52,551 nt of DNA from Nonomuraea ceibae. GTDB lineage: Bacteria > Actinomycetota > Actinomycetes > Streptosporangiales > Streptosporangiaceae. A program made the position numbers and the translations under genes. The stretch spans positions 1-52,551 of the forward strand of contig NZ_JAHKRO010000070.1 in NCBI RefSeq assembly GCF_019396325.1. Direction: 5' to 3'. Below, piece by piece: positions 1 through 6,631 of this stretch. The notes under the pieces are model-generated. The model saw nothing but the letters and a program-made list of their open reading frames with translations, was not told the DNA's origin and did no database searches. The stretch's first letter is position 1. Every line of letters begins with the position of its first letter.

Positions 1-1
1 G

Positions 2-526
2 GGGGGGGCCGCGGCGGCCGCCGTCGCGGCCGTCACCCTGTACGGGACGACGGCGACACCGGCGTTCGCGGTGGACAAGCAGGCCGACGGGACCGTCGAG
101 GTGTGGATCAACGAGTTCCGCGACCCCGGCGACCTGGAGGCCGAGCTCGCCGCGGCCGGGGTCAAGGCCGTCGTGGACTACCTGCCCGCCGGCCAGACGT
201 GCAAGGAGCCCAGGGGCGCGCACCCCGCGCCGGGCGGCCGGCTGGAGACGACGATCGGCAGCGAGCGGGGCGGCATCTCCTTCTCGGTCACCGCCGGCCA
301 GATCAAGGACGGGCAGACGCTCGTGCTCGCGGCCGGCGTCGACCGGGACGACCCGGGCAAGCCGCCCACCTCGATGTCGCTGACCGTCGTGGACGGTGAG
401 GTCGCGCCGTGCGAGCCGGTGGCCATGCCGGAGCCCACCGCCCCGGCCCTGCCGGGCGAGCAGGGGGTCCGCTCCGGCACCGGAGGCGAGGACGACGGTC
501 CGAGCCTGAACAGCGTGACCGAGTGA
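2..526 (+). CDS. Secreted protein of unknown function, 3' part only
   Basis: The reading frame is open from the first bases of the window, so the true start lies upstream. The visible N-terminus is the hydrophobic end of a signal peptide, Ala/Val-rich and ending ATPAFA before VDKQADG, which fits a signal peptidase I site near base 70. The mature part of about 150 residues is acidic and has no recognisable domain. It holds two cysteines and ends in a Pro/Glu/Gly-rich tail, so a small extracellular beta-sandwich-like protein is possible. A GTG at 71 is open but would remove the signal peptide, so I do not take it as the start. A strong hairpin follows the stop. Export is well supported; function is unknown. 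Confidence 0.7.
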   Translation, partial: GGAAAAAVAAVTLYGTTATPAFAVDKQADGTVEVWINEFRDPGDLEAELAAAGVKAVVDYLPAGQTCKEPRGAHPAPGGRLETTIGSERGGISFSVTAGQIKDGQTLVLAAGVDRDDPGKPPTSMSLTVVDGEVAPCEPVAMPEPTAPALPGEQGVRSGTGGEDDGPSLNSVTE

Positions 527-537
527 CCCCCCGGACC

Positions 538-559
538 GGCGGCCCCGCGCGGGGCCGCC
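538..559 (+). terminator. Perfect 22-bp GC palindrome, probable terminator
   Basis: An uninterrupted inverted repeat with GGCGGCCCCGC as its left arm lies 12 bases after the secreted-protein stop. A second C/G-rich inverted stretch follows to about 582. There is no T-tract, as is usual for high-GC actinobacterial terminators. It separates the first gene from the nucleotidyltransferase gene, whose -10-like TAGGCT lies at 585-590. Confidence 0.6.
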
Positions 560-615
560 CCCCCGGGGGCCCCCGGGCCCGCCGTTAGGCTGGACCCTCG
601 CTGGAGGTGATCCGC

Positions 616-1218
616 ATGTCCCCTGTCGACCACCCCTGGGAGCCGATCCCGGTGTCCGAGGTCGCCCGGCTCTTCGCCGGCCTGGACGCGCCCTGGTGGA
701 TCGGCGGCGGCCACGCCATCGAACTCGCCGTCGGACGCGCCTTCCGCGAGCACGGCGACGTGGACGTCGGCGTGCTGCGGCGCGACCACCTCACCGTACG
801 GCGGCTCCTGTCCGGCTGGGACTGCTGGGCGGCCGACCCCGCCGGCTCCCTGCGCCCCTGGCCCGTGGACGAGACGCTGCCCGCCCGGGTGCACGACATC
901 TGGGTACGCGAGGCGACCGGCGGGCCGTGGCGGCTCCAGCTCATGCTGGACGAGTCCGACGGCGACGACTGGGTCTACCGGCGCGCCCCCGGCATCCGGC
1001 GGCCCCTCGACACCGTCGTCGTCCGCGACGCCGGGCCGCCCCGGCTGGCGCCCGAGATCCAGCTCCTCTACAAGGCCAAGCACCGCCGCCCCAAGGACGA
1101 CGCCGACTTCGCCCACCTGGCGCCCCTGCTCACCGGCGAACAGCGGTCCTGGCTGGCCGCGGCCCTCACCGAGGAGTTGGGGGATCATCCCTGGCTGGAG
1201 AAACTGCCACCCCGGTAG
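616..1218 (+). CDS. Nucleotidyltransferase, aminoglycoside-adenylyltransferase-like
   Basis: A 200-residue protein of the pol-beta-like nucleotidyltransferase superfamily, close in pattern to the ANT(2'')-like group. Near the N-terminus WWIGGGHAIELAVG gives the GG nucleotide-binding turn. HGDVDVGVLRRD about 20 residues on supplies the metal-binding D-x-D pair. The later LAPEIQLLYKAKHRRPKDDADF resembles the conserved C-terminal helix of this group. Start: ATG 616 is chosen because GGAGG lies at 603-607, eight bases away; GTG 607 is in frame but overlaps that site. Members are mostly uncharacterised. Transfer of a nucleotide to a small molecule or a protein is possible, but real aminoglycoside resistance cannot be claimed. 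It precedes vapBC with its own hairpin between, so probably not co-transcribed. Confidence 0.75.
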   Translation: MSPVDHPWEPIPVSEVARLFAGLDAPWWIGGGHAIELAVGRAFREHGDVDVGVLRRDHLTVRRLLSGWDCWAADPAGSLRPWPVDETLPARVHDIWVREATGGPWRLQLMLDESDGDDWVYRRAPGIRRPLDTVVVRDAGPPRLAPEIQLLYKAKHRRPKDDADFAHLAPLLTGEQRSWLAAALTEELGDHPWLEKLPPR

Positions 1219-1228
1219 AACGATCCTC

Positions 1229-1243
1229 CTCCCGTATCGGGAG
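1229..1243 (+). terminator. Small hairpin after the nucleotidyltransferase gene
   Basis: CTCCCG-TAT-CGGGAG forms a 6-bp stem with a 3-base loop ten bases after the stop. It is short and has no T-tract, so it is a weak terminator candidate. Confidence 0.35.
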
Positions 1244-1312
1244 CACCTTTCACGTATCTGGAAACTCGCCTGACCAGAGCGTTGCCGAATGCGTACTCTT
1301 CGTGATCGGTGA

Positions 1313-1337
1313 CGGCACATGGGTGCCGAGCTAACGT
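1313..1337 (+). promoter_or_regulatory. vapBC promoter with overlapping palindrome
   Basis: An inverted repeat CGGCAC-ATGG-GTGCCG (1313-1328) abuts a -10-like TAACGT (1332-1337). The vapB GTG at 1344 is six bases after the -10, which implies a leaderless transcript. A further GGTGCC half site lies at 1343-1348. VapBC complexes normally repress their own promoter through such repeats, so this is the likely autoregulatory operator; the assignment is inferred. Confidence 0.5.
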
Positions 1338-1343
1338 AGAAAG

Positions 1344-1592
1344 GTGCCAGAGGTGAGCTTGTACCTGCCCGAGGACATGAAGCACCGCGTCGCCGAGGCG
1401 GCGCGGGCGCACGGCCTGTCCGAGGAGGACTACATGCGCGACGCGATCGCGCGCGTGCTCAGCGACGAGATCGTCGTCGAGCGACGGCAGCGGGTGAGTC
1501 TGCCGGTCTTCGAGGTCGGCGACGAGCCGGTCACGGCCGAGCGGCTCGACGACATCCTCGCCGAGGGCTACGGAAGGGACGGGCTCGACTGA
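1344..1592 (+). CDS. vapB: VapB-type antitoxin, ribbon-helix-helix
   Basis: An 82-residue protein whose first 40 residues have the ribbon-helix-helix pattern: VSLYLP as the DNA-contacting strand, then two helices with AARAHGLSEEDYMRDAI. The C-terminal half (PVFEVGDEPVTAERLDDILAEGYGRDG) is acidic and would be the toxin-wrapping tail. The stop overlaps the toxin start by one base (TGATG), the usual translational coupling of antitoxin and toxin. Start GTG 1344 fits the leaderless promoter; GTG 1353 is an alternative. Predicted role: neutralise the VapC next door and repress the operon. Confidence 0.85.
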   Translation: MPEVSLYLPEDMKHRVAEAARAHGLSEEDYMRDAIARVLSDEIVVERRQRVSLPVFEVGDEPVTAERLDDILAEGYGRDGLD

Positions 1593-2014
1593 TGCTCGTC
1601 CTCGACACCAGCGGCCTGCTGGCCGCCATCGACCCCAGGCAGCCCCAGCACAAGGAGGCCCGGGAGGTGCTCCGGACCGAGACGGGGCCGGTCCTGCTGT
1701 CCCCCTACGTGCTCGCGGAGACCGACTACATGATCCTCAAGCTCGCCGGCGTGCGCCGGGAGCTGGAGTTTCTCCGAAGCGTCAGCACCGGCGACTACGA
1801 GATGGTCAACATGTCGACGCTCGACGTGCGGCGGGCGGTCGACATCGCCGAGCGCTACGCCGACATGGAGATCGGGCTCACCGACGCGTCCGTGGCGCTG
1901 ATCGCCGCACGGCACAGCACCACCCGGGTGCTGACGTTGGATCAGCGGCATTTCCGGGCGATGAAGCCGCTGTGGGGTGACTGCTTCACCGTGTTGCCCG
2001 CAGACCTGAACTAG
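1592..2014 (+). CDS. vapC: VapC-type PIN-domain ribonuclease toxin
   Basis: A 140-residue PIN domain, the usual VapC length. The acidic metal-binding residues are visible: D5 in MLVLDTSG, E43 in YVLAETDY, D98 in IGLTDASVALIA and D117 in VLTLDQRHF. VapC enzymes are Mg-dependent endoribonucleases that cut specific RNAs, often tRNA or rRNA loops; the target here cannot be read from sequence. The gene overlaps vapB by one base and is followed by a hairpin. All active-site residues are present, so it looks intact. Confidence 0.9.
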   Translation: MLVLDTSGLLAAIDPRQPQHKEAREVLRTETGPVLLSPYVLAETDYMILKLAGVRRELEFLRSVSTGDYEMVNMSTLDVRRAVDIAERYADMEIGLTDASVALIAARHSTTRVLTLDQRHFRAMKPLWGDCFTVLPADLN

Positions 2015-2048
2015 GGCCGGCGCAGTTCGCCGCCAGGGACCTGCCGCC

Positions 2049-2068
2049 CCCGGAGGCCGTCCTCCGGG
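2049..2068. terminator. Hairpin between convergent vapC and pncA
   Basis: CCCGGAGG-CCGT-CCTCCGGG, an 8-bp stem with a 4-base loop, lies between the vapC stop and the pncA stop on the other strand. It could serve both directions. Confidence 0.55.
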
Positions 2069-2070
2069 TG

Positions 2071-2640
2071 TCAGCGGACGATCGGGGCGCCGTGGAGCGT
2101 GGCGCCGGCGGCGTCGAGCTCGGCGAGCGCCGCCTGGGTGGTCTGGCGGGCGACCCCGGCCGTCAGGTCGAGCAGGACGCGCACGGCGAGGCCGTGCTTG
2201 ACGGCGTCGAGGGCGGTGGCGCGGACGCAGTGGTCGGTGGCGATGCCGACCACGTCGACGTCGTGGACGCCGTGCTCGGCCAGCCAGTCGGCGAGCGGGA
2301 CGCCGTCGCCGCTGGTGCCCTCGAAGCCGCTGTAGGCGGCGGCGTGGGCGCCCTTGCTGAAGACCTCCTCGACGGCCGCGACGTCGAAGGCGGGGTGGAA
2401 GTCGGCGCCGGGGGTGCCGGCGACGCAGTGGGCGGGCCAGGAGGCGACGAAGTCGGGCGCGGCCGAGAAGTGGTCACCCGGGTCGACGTGGTAGTCGCGG
2501 GTGGCCACGACGTGGTCGTAGCCGTGCTCGGCGACGTGGCGGGTGATGGCGGCGGCCACCTCGGAGCCGCCCGCGACGGGCAGGCTGCCTCCCTCGCAGA
2601 AGTCGTTCTGCACGTCCACGATGATCAGCGCGGTTCCCAT
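2071..2640 (-). CDS. pncA: Nicotinamidase/pyrazinamidase
   Basis: A 189-residue isochorismatase-fold amidase that converts nicotinamide to nicotinate for NAD salvage. The catalytic triad is visible as D9 (IIVDVQNDF), K96 (EVFSKGAHAA) and C138 (GIATDHCVRATA); the Lys and Cys numbers coincide with those of M. tuberculosis PncA. The metal-binding pattern ATRDYHVDPGDHF is also present. Start ATG 2640 is chosen because family members begin a few residues before the first strand; GTG 2649 is in frame upstream. pncB lies immediately upstream on the same strand, 15 bases away, so the two enzymes that feed nicotinamide into NAD are probably co-transcribed. Confidence 0.93.
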   Translation of the reverse strand: MGTALIIVDVQNDFCEGGSLPVAGGSEVAAAITRHVAEHGYDHVVATRDYHVDPGDHFSAAPDFVASWPAHCVAGTPGADFHPAFDVAAVEEVFSKGAHAAAYSGFEGTSGDGVPLADWLAEHGVHDVDVVGIATDHCVRATALDAVKHGLAVRVLLDLTAGVARQTTQAALAELDAAGATLHGAPIVR

Positions 2641-2655
2641 ACGGCTCACGATACG

Positions 2656-3933
2656 TCAGGCGAACTCGGTGGGGATGGCCGCGTACCCCCTGCCCAGGTG
2701 GAGGGCGTCCTGCGGCAGGCGGGCGACGGCGTCGGCGTGCCTGGCGCGGGCCTCGTCGAGCGGTTCGCGGCCGACGACCCGGCCGTCGCGCACCAGCTCG
2801 TGCATCAGCGGGATGCCGCCCTCGGGGACGAGGCCGGAGGTGGTGACGAGCTCGGTCTCGTAGTGGCCGGTGTCGTCGAGCAGCCGGTAGGCCTCCTTGC
2901 GCCCGCCGCGTGACGGCTTGCCGACCGAGCGTTTGGCCACGGGCTCCAGCTTGCCGGTGGCCGTCTCGCGGGCCACGAGCTTGTAGACCAGGGCGGCGGT
3001 GGGCACGCCGGAGCCGGTGACCAGGGAGGTGCCGACGCCGTAGCCGTCGACGGGCGCGGCGGCCAGCGCGGCGATGGCGTACTCGTCCAGGTCGGAGGTG
3101 ACCAGGATGCGGGTGTCGAAGGCACCGAGCGCGTCGAGCTGCTCGCGGACCTCCTGGGCGGCGGCGGCCAGGTCGCCGGAGTCGATGCGGACGGCGCCGA
3201 GCTTGGGTCCGGCCAGCTCGACGGCGGTGCGGACGGCTTCGGCCACGTCGTAGGTGTCGACGAGCAGCGTGGTCTCGGGCCCGAGTGAGGCGATCTGGGT
3301 CTCGAACGCCTGCCGTTCGGAGTCGTGCAGCAGGGTGAAGGCGTGCGCGGCCGTGCCCGCGGTCGGCACCCCGTACACGTGCCCGGCCATGAGGTTGGAG
3401 GTGGAGGCGAAGCCGGCCAGGTAGGCGGCGCGGGCGGCGGCGACGGCGGCGCGCTCGTGGGTGCGGCGCGAGCCCATCTCGATGAGCGGCCGTTTGCCGG
3501 CGGCGACGCTCATGCGGGAGGCGGCCGAGGCGATGGCGCAGTCGTGGTTCAGAACGGACAGGATCACGGTCTCCAGCAGCACGGCCTCGGCGAACGTGCC
3601 CTCGACGACCATGATGGGGGAGGCCGGGAAGTACAGGTCGCCCTCGCGGTAGCCGTAGACGTCGCCGGAGAAGCGGTAGTCGGCCAGGAAGTCGAGGGTG
3701 GGCTGGTCGACCACGTGGTTGTCGCGCAGGAAGGCGAGCTCCTCCTCGCCGAAGCGGAAGCGTTCGAGCTCGTCGAGGACGCGTCCGGTGCCGGCCACGA
3801 CGCCGTAGCGGCGCCCGCCGGGCAGGTGGCGGGCGAACACCTCGAAGACCGCCCGCCGGTGCGCGGCGCCGCTCCGCAAGGCCGCCTGGAGCATCGTCAG
3901 CTCATAGTGATCCGTCAGCAACGCGGTGCTCAT
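2656..3933 (-). CDS. pncB: Nicotinate phosphoribosyltransferase
   Basis: A 425-residue enzyme joining nicotinate and PRPP to nicotinate mononucleotide, the committed Preiss-Handler step. Family signatures include ALLTDHYELTMLQA at the N-terminus, the phosphoribosyl-binding AVRIDSGDLAAAAQEVR, and ILVTSDLDEYAI. The frame stays open far upstream, but the protein homology begins at MSTALLTDHYE. ATG 3933 follows a GAGGA ribosome site (ATG 3939 is six bases earlier). Divergent from clpS across about 50 bases, and paired with pncA downstream. The pncB-clpS divergence matches my memory of M. tuberculosis Rv1330c-Rv1331. Confidence 0.93.
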   Translation of the reverse strand: MSTALLTDHYELTMLQAALRSGAAHRRAVFEVFARHLPGGRRYGVVAGTGRVLDELERFRFGEEELAFLRDNHVVDQPTLDFLADYRFSGDVYGYREGDLYFPASPIMVVEGTFAEAVLLETVILSVLNHDCAIASAASRMSVAAGKRPLIEMGSRRTHERAAVAAARAAYLAGFASTSNLMAGHVYGVPTAGTAAHAFTLLHDSERQAFETQIASLGPETTLLVDTYDVAEAVRTAVELAGPKLGAVRIDSGDLAAAAQEVREQLDALGAFDTRILVTSDLDEYAIAALAAAPVDGYGVGTSLVTGSGVPTAALVYKLVARETATGKLEPVAKRSVGKPSRGGRKEAYRLLDDTGHYETELVTTSGLVPEGGIPLMHELVRDGRVVGREPLDEARARHADAVARLPQDALHLGRGYAAIPTEFA

Positions 3934-3985
3934 GCTCATCCTCACGAGTCGAAGACTACGGCTCACATAGGGCAGACTGCTGGAT

Positions 3986-4279
3986 GTGGGTAGCACCTCT
4001 CCAACCACCGTCGAGCGCCCGGCAACGGACGTCCGGCCCGATCTGCCATGGGTCACGATCGTCTGGAACGACCCGGTCAACCTGATGTCGTACGTGACGT
4101 ACGTCTTCCAGACCGTGTTCGGTTACCCCAAGGCCAAGGCCGAGAAGCTGATGATGGACGTCCACCAGAAGGGCAAGGCCGTGGTGTCCAGCGGCACCCG
4201 CGAGGAGATGGAACGCGACGTGCAGATCCTGCACTCCTATGGCCTGTGGGCCACCGTCCAGCCGGACTCGGCCACGTGA
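3986..4279 (+). CDS. clpS: ATP-dependent Clp protease adaptor ClpS
   Basis: A 97-residue ClpS core with a short disordered N-terminal arm. The signature WVTIVWNDPVNLMSYVTYVF carries the N-degron-binding N-D-P segment, and KAEKLMMDVHQKGKAVV forms the following helix. It delivers N-end-rule substrates to ClpC/ClpA. Start GTG 3986 gives the usual length; no clear ribosome site is visible and a leaderless transcript from CAGACT at 3974-3979 is possible. Its last four bases overlap the next start (GTGA), so it is coupled to the DUF2017 gene. Confidence 0.92.
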   Translation: MGSTSPTTVERPATDVRPDLPWVTIVWNDPVNLMSYVTYVFQTVFGYPKAKAEKLMMDVHQKGKAVVSSGTREEMERDVQILHSYGLWATVQPDSAT

Positions 4280-4800
4280 GCTCCGGGTTCTCCGCCGGCC
4301 GGGGCGGCAAGGTGGTCACCACGTTCGAGGCGGGCGAGGTGGCGCTGCTGCGCTCGCTGGTGTCGATGGTGCTGGGCCTGGTGGCGCCGGGCGAGACGAG
4401 CGACGACCCGCTGGAGCGGGCGCTGGGCATCGGCGGGGGAGTGGCGCCGTCCGATCCGGTGCTGGCGCGGCTGTTCCCGTCGGCGTACGAGGACGCGCAG
4501 GACGCGTCGGAGTTCCGCCGCTACACCGAGGCGACGTTGCGCGACGGCAAGCGGGCCGACGCGCAGACGCTGCTCGACACGGCCGAGCCGGGGCGCGGCG
4601 AGCTGACGCCCGAGCAGGCGCAGGCGTGGCTGCGGGCGCTCAACGACGTGCGGCTGACGCTCGGCACCAAGCTGGGCGTGACGGAGGAGATCCACGAGGA
4701 GATCGAGAAGATGTCCGAGGACGATCCCCGCTATCCGGCGTTCGTCACCTATGACTGGCTGACCTACCTCCAGGACAGCCTGGTGCGCGCGCTCTGGTAA
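4276..4800 (+). CDS. DUF2017 family protein
   Basis: A 174-residue actinobacterial protein of unknown function, matching DUF2017 in length and pattern. Visible blocks are FEAGEVALLRSLVSMVLGLV near residue 17 and an acidic C-terminal half containing LTPEQAQAWLRALNDVRLTLGTKLG and WLTYLQDSLV. It is predicted helical and soluble. Start GTG 4276 overlaps the clpS stop by four bases. DUF2017 genes sit between clpS and mec across actinobacteria, so a link to ClpS-dependent proteolysis is plausible but unproven. Confidence 0.85.
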   Translation: MSSGFSAGRGGKVVTTFEAGEVALLRSLVSMVLGLVAPGETSDDPLERALGIGGGVAPSDPVLARLFPSAYEDAQDASEFRRYTEATLRDGKRADAQTLLDTAEPGRGELTPEQAQAWLRALNDVRLTLGTKLGVTEEIHEEIEKMSEDDPRYPAFVTYDWLTYLQDSLVRALW

Positions 4801-4810
4801 CTTCCGCAGC

Positions 4811-5212
4811 ATGCTGACGATCTCGCAGGAACTGGTTGACAAGATCGTTGCCCACGCCAGGGCCGACCACCCCGACGAGGCGTGCGGCGTGATCGCGGGG
4901 CGCAACGGGGTGCCGGAGCGGTTCATCCCAATGGAGAACGCCGAGCGTTCGCCCACCTTCTACCGGTTCGACTCGATGGAGCAGTTCCGCGTGTGGCGGG
5001 AGATGGACGACCGCGACGAGGAGCCCGTCGTCATCTACCACTCCCACACCGCGACGGAGGCCTACCCGTCGCGCACCGACGTCTCCTATGCCTCCGAGCC
5101 GAACGCCCACTACGTTCTGGTCTCCACGCGGGACGAGGACCAGGTGGAGTTCCGCTCGTACCGGATCCTCGACGGAGAGATTTCCGAGGAAGAGGTAAGG
5201 TTCATCCCATGA
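4811..5212 (+). CDS. mec: JAMM/MPN metallopeptidase Mec (CysO-cysteine hydrolase)
   Basis: A 133-residue Mov34/MPN protease with a complete JAMM zinc site: E23 in DEACGV, H77 and H79 in YHSHT, and D90 exactly ten residues after H79 (EX(n)HXHX10D). In M. tuberculosis the homologue Mec (Rv1334) releases cysteine from the C-terminus of CysO-cysteine, completing a thiocarboxylate route to cysteine. The gene order mec-cysO-cysM is preserved here, which makes that role very likely. Start ATG 4811 lies ten bases after the DUF2017 stop. Its stop overlaps the start of a short leader-like ORF. Confidence 0.92.
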   Translation: MLTISQELVDKIVAHARADHPDEACGVIAGRNGVPERFIPMENAERSPTFYRFDSMEQFRVWREMDDRDEEPVVIYHSHTATEAYPSRTDVSYASEPNAHYVLVSTRDEDQVEFRSYRILDGEISEEEVRFIP

Positions 5213-5280
5213 TGGTCAGGCCGGTGCAGAGTTTCCTCTTCGCGCACACCCCTGCCGTTGTCGTCTACGACTGTCGCTGA
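5209..5280 (+). CDS. 23-residue leader-like peptide ORF before cysO
   Basis: A small ORF starting ATGATG overlaps the mec stop (ATGA) and ends with a Tyr-Asp-Cys-Arg-stop. The peptide is MMVRPVQSFLFA-HTPAVVVYDCR. It has no domain and ends 71 bases before cysO. A cysteine codon two codons from the stop, directly upstream of a cysteine-biosynthesis gene, recalls cysteine-responsive leader peptides of actinobacteria, in which ribosome stalling or termination controls the downstream gene. Only one cysteine codon is present, so this is inference. The 71 bases that follow contain no obvious strong hairpin. Confidence 0.45.
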   Translation: MMVRPVQSFLFAHTPAVVVYDCR

Positions 5281-5351
5281 GCCGGAATTCGCCAGCCAGC
5301 ATTCGGCGTTGCCGCCGATGGGACGACCCTGATCCGAGGAGACTGACAGCG

Positions 5352-5624
5352 ATGGCCATCGAGGTTCGCATTCCGACCATCCTGCGTAACTACACCGACG
5401 GCGCCAAGGCCGTCGACGCCGAGGGCGCCACCCTCGACGACCTGATCACCAACCTGGAATCCCGCCACCCGGGCATCAAGGACCGGCTGGTGGACGAGTC
5501 CGGCCTGCGCCGGTTCGTCAACGTCTACCTCAACGACGAGGACGTGCGCTTCCTCGGCGGTCTCGGCACCCCGCTGTCCGACGGCGACACGGTGACCGTG
5601 CTGCCGGCCGTCGCCGGCGGGTGA
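5352..5624 (+). CDS. cysO: Sulfur-carrier protein CysO (MoaD/ThiS fold)
   Basis: A 90-residue ubiquitin-like protein ending in the diagnostic Gly-Gly (VTVLPAVAGG). The C-terminal glycine is adenylated and thiocarboxylated, and the sulfur is passed by CysM to O-phosphoserine. The fold is indicated by VRIPTILRNYTDG at the start and FVNVYLNDEDVRFLGG in the middle. Start ATG 5352 follows GGAGA nine bases upstream. It is separated from cysM by one base. Position between mec and cysM supports CysO over ThiS or MoaD. Confidence 0.93.
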   Translation: MAIEVRIPTILRNYTDGAKAVDAEGATLDDLITNLESRHPGIKDRLVDESGLRRFVNVYLNDEDVRFLGGLGTPLSDGDTVTVLPAVAGG

Positions 5625-5625
5625 C

Positions 5626-6573
5626 ATGCGCTTCGACTCGCTGATCGACTCGGTGGGCCGCACCCCGCTGGTCGGCCTGCCCCGGCTGTCGCCGAGCGCT
5701 GACGTGCGGGTGTGGGCCAAGCTGGAGGACCGCAACCCGACCGGTTCGATCAAGGACCGGCCGGCGCTGTGGATGGTGCAGCAGGCGGAGAAGGACGGCC
5801 TCCTCACCCCCGGCTGCACGATCCTGGAGCCCACCAGCGGCAACACCGGCATCTCGCTGGCGATGGCCGCCAAGCTCAAGGGCTACAAGCTGATCTGCGT
5901 CATGCCGGAGAACACCTCCGAGGAGCGCCGCCAGCTCCTGCGCATGTGGGGTGCGGAGATCATCTCCTCGCCCGCGGCGGGCGGCTCCAACGAGGCGGTG
6001 CGGGTGGCCAAGGGCCTGGCGGCGGAGCATCCCGACTGGGTGATGCTCTACCAGTACGGCAACCCGGCCAACTGGCGCTCCCACTACGAGACGACCGGGC
6101 CGGAGATCCTGGCGGACCTGCCGTCCGTCACGCACTTCGTGGCCGGGCTCGGCACGACCGGCACCCTCATGGGCGTCGGCCGCTTCCTGCGCGAGCGGGT
6201 GCCGGACGTGCGGATCGTGGCCGCCGAGCCGCGCTACGGCGAGCTCGTCTACGGGCTGCGCAACGTGGACGAGGGCTTCATCCCTGAGCTGTACGACGAG
6301 TCCGTGTTGACCACGCGCTTCTCGGTGGGGTCGGCCGACGCGCTGCGCCGCACCCGCGAGCTGTTGGCGTCGGAGGGCATTTTCGCCGGCGTGTCCACCG
6401 GGGCCGCCCTGCACGCCGCGCTGGGCATGGCGCGCAAGGCCGTCAAGGAGGGCGCGCGGGCCGACATCGTGTTCGTGGTCGCCGACGGCGGCTGGAAGTA
6501 CCTGTCCACGGGCGCGTACGAAGGCACGCTGGACGAGGCCGAGCAGCGGCTCGAAGGCCAGCTCTGGGCCTGA
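5626..6573 (+). CDS. cysM: O-phosphoserine sulfhydrylase CysM
   Basis: A 315-residue fold-type II PLP enzyme of the cysteine synthase family. The PLP lysine is K43 in NPTGSIKDRPA, and the phosphate/substrate loop is TSGNTGIS. GLGTTGTLMGVG forms the cofactor-phosphate glycine loop. The sequence follows the CysM branch, which uses O-phosphoserine and CysO thiocarboxylate, rather than CysK. One base separates it from cysO, so the pair is co-translated. A 42-bp perfect palindrome terminates the operon. Confidence 0.93.
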   Translation: MRFDSLIDSVGRTPLVGLPRLSPSADVRVWAKLEDRNPTGSIKDRPALWMVQQAEKDGLLTPGCTILEPTSGNTGISLAMAAKLKGYKLICVMPENTSEERRQLLRMWGAEIISSPAAGGSNEAVRVAKGLAAEHPDWVMLYQYGNPANWRSHYETTGPEILADLPSVTHFVAGLGTTGTLMGVGRFLRERVPDVRIVAAEPRYGELVYGLRNVDEGFIPELYDESVLTTRFSVGSADALRRTRELLASEGIFAGVSTGAALHAALGMARKAVKEGARADIVFVVADGGWKYLSTGAYEGTLDEAEQRLEGQLWA

Positions 6574-6578
6574 GACGC

Positions 6579-6620
6579 AAAGAGGGAGGGGCGGCCCGGC
6601 CGGGCCGCCCCTCCCTCTTT
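6579..6620. terminator. Perfect 42-bp palindrome, bidirectional terminator
   Basis: Bases 6579-6599 and 6600-6620 are exact reverse complements, giving a 21-bp arm that begins AAAGAGGGAGGGG and ends in CTTT. It lies six bases after the cysM stop and twelve before the DUF3352 stop on the other strand. Outer A/T pairs give a short T-run on both strands, so it should terminate both convergent transcripts. Confidence 0.88.
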
Positions 6621-6631
6621 GTCGTGTGATG

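Noticed and set aside
616..1218. True aminoglycoside resistance gene
   Set aside because: Only the fold motifs are visible; family members are mostly uncharacterised, so resistance cannot be claimed.
178..1320. A 380-codon minus-strand frame over the nucleotidyltransferase
   Set aside because: No domain or start signal; the plus-strand gene has a consensus ribosome site and catalytic motifs.
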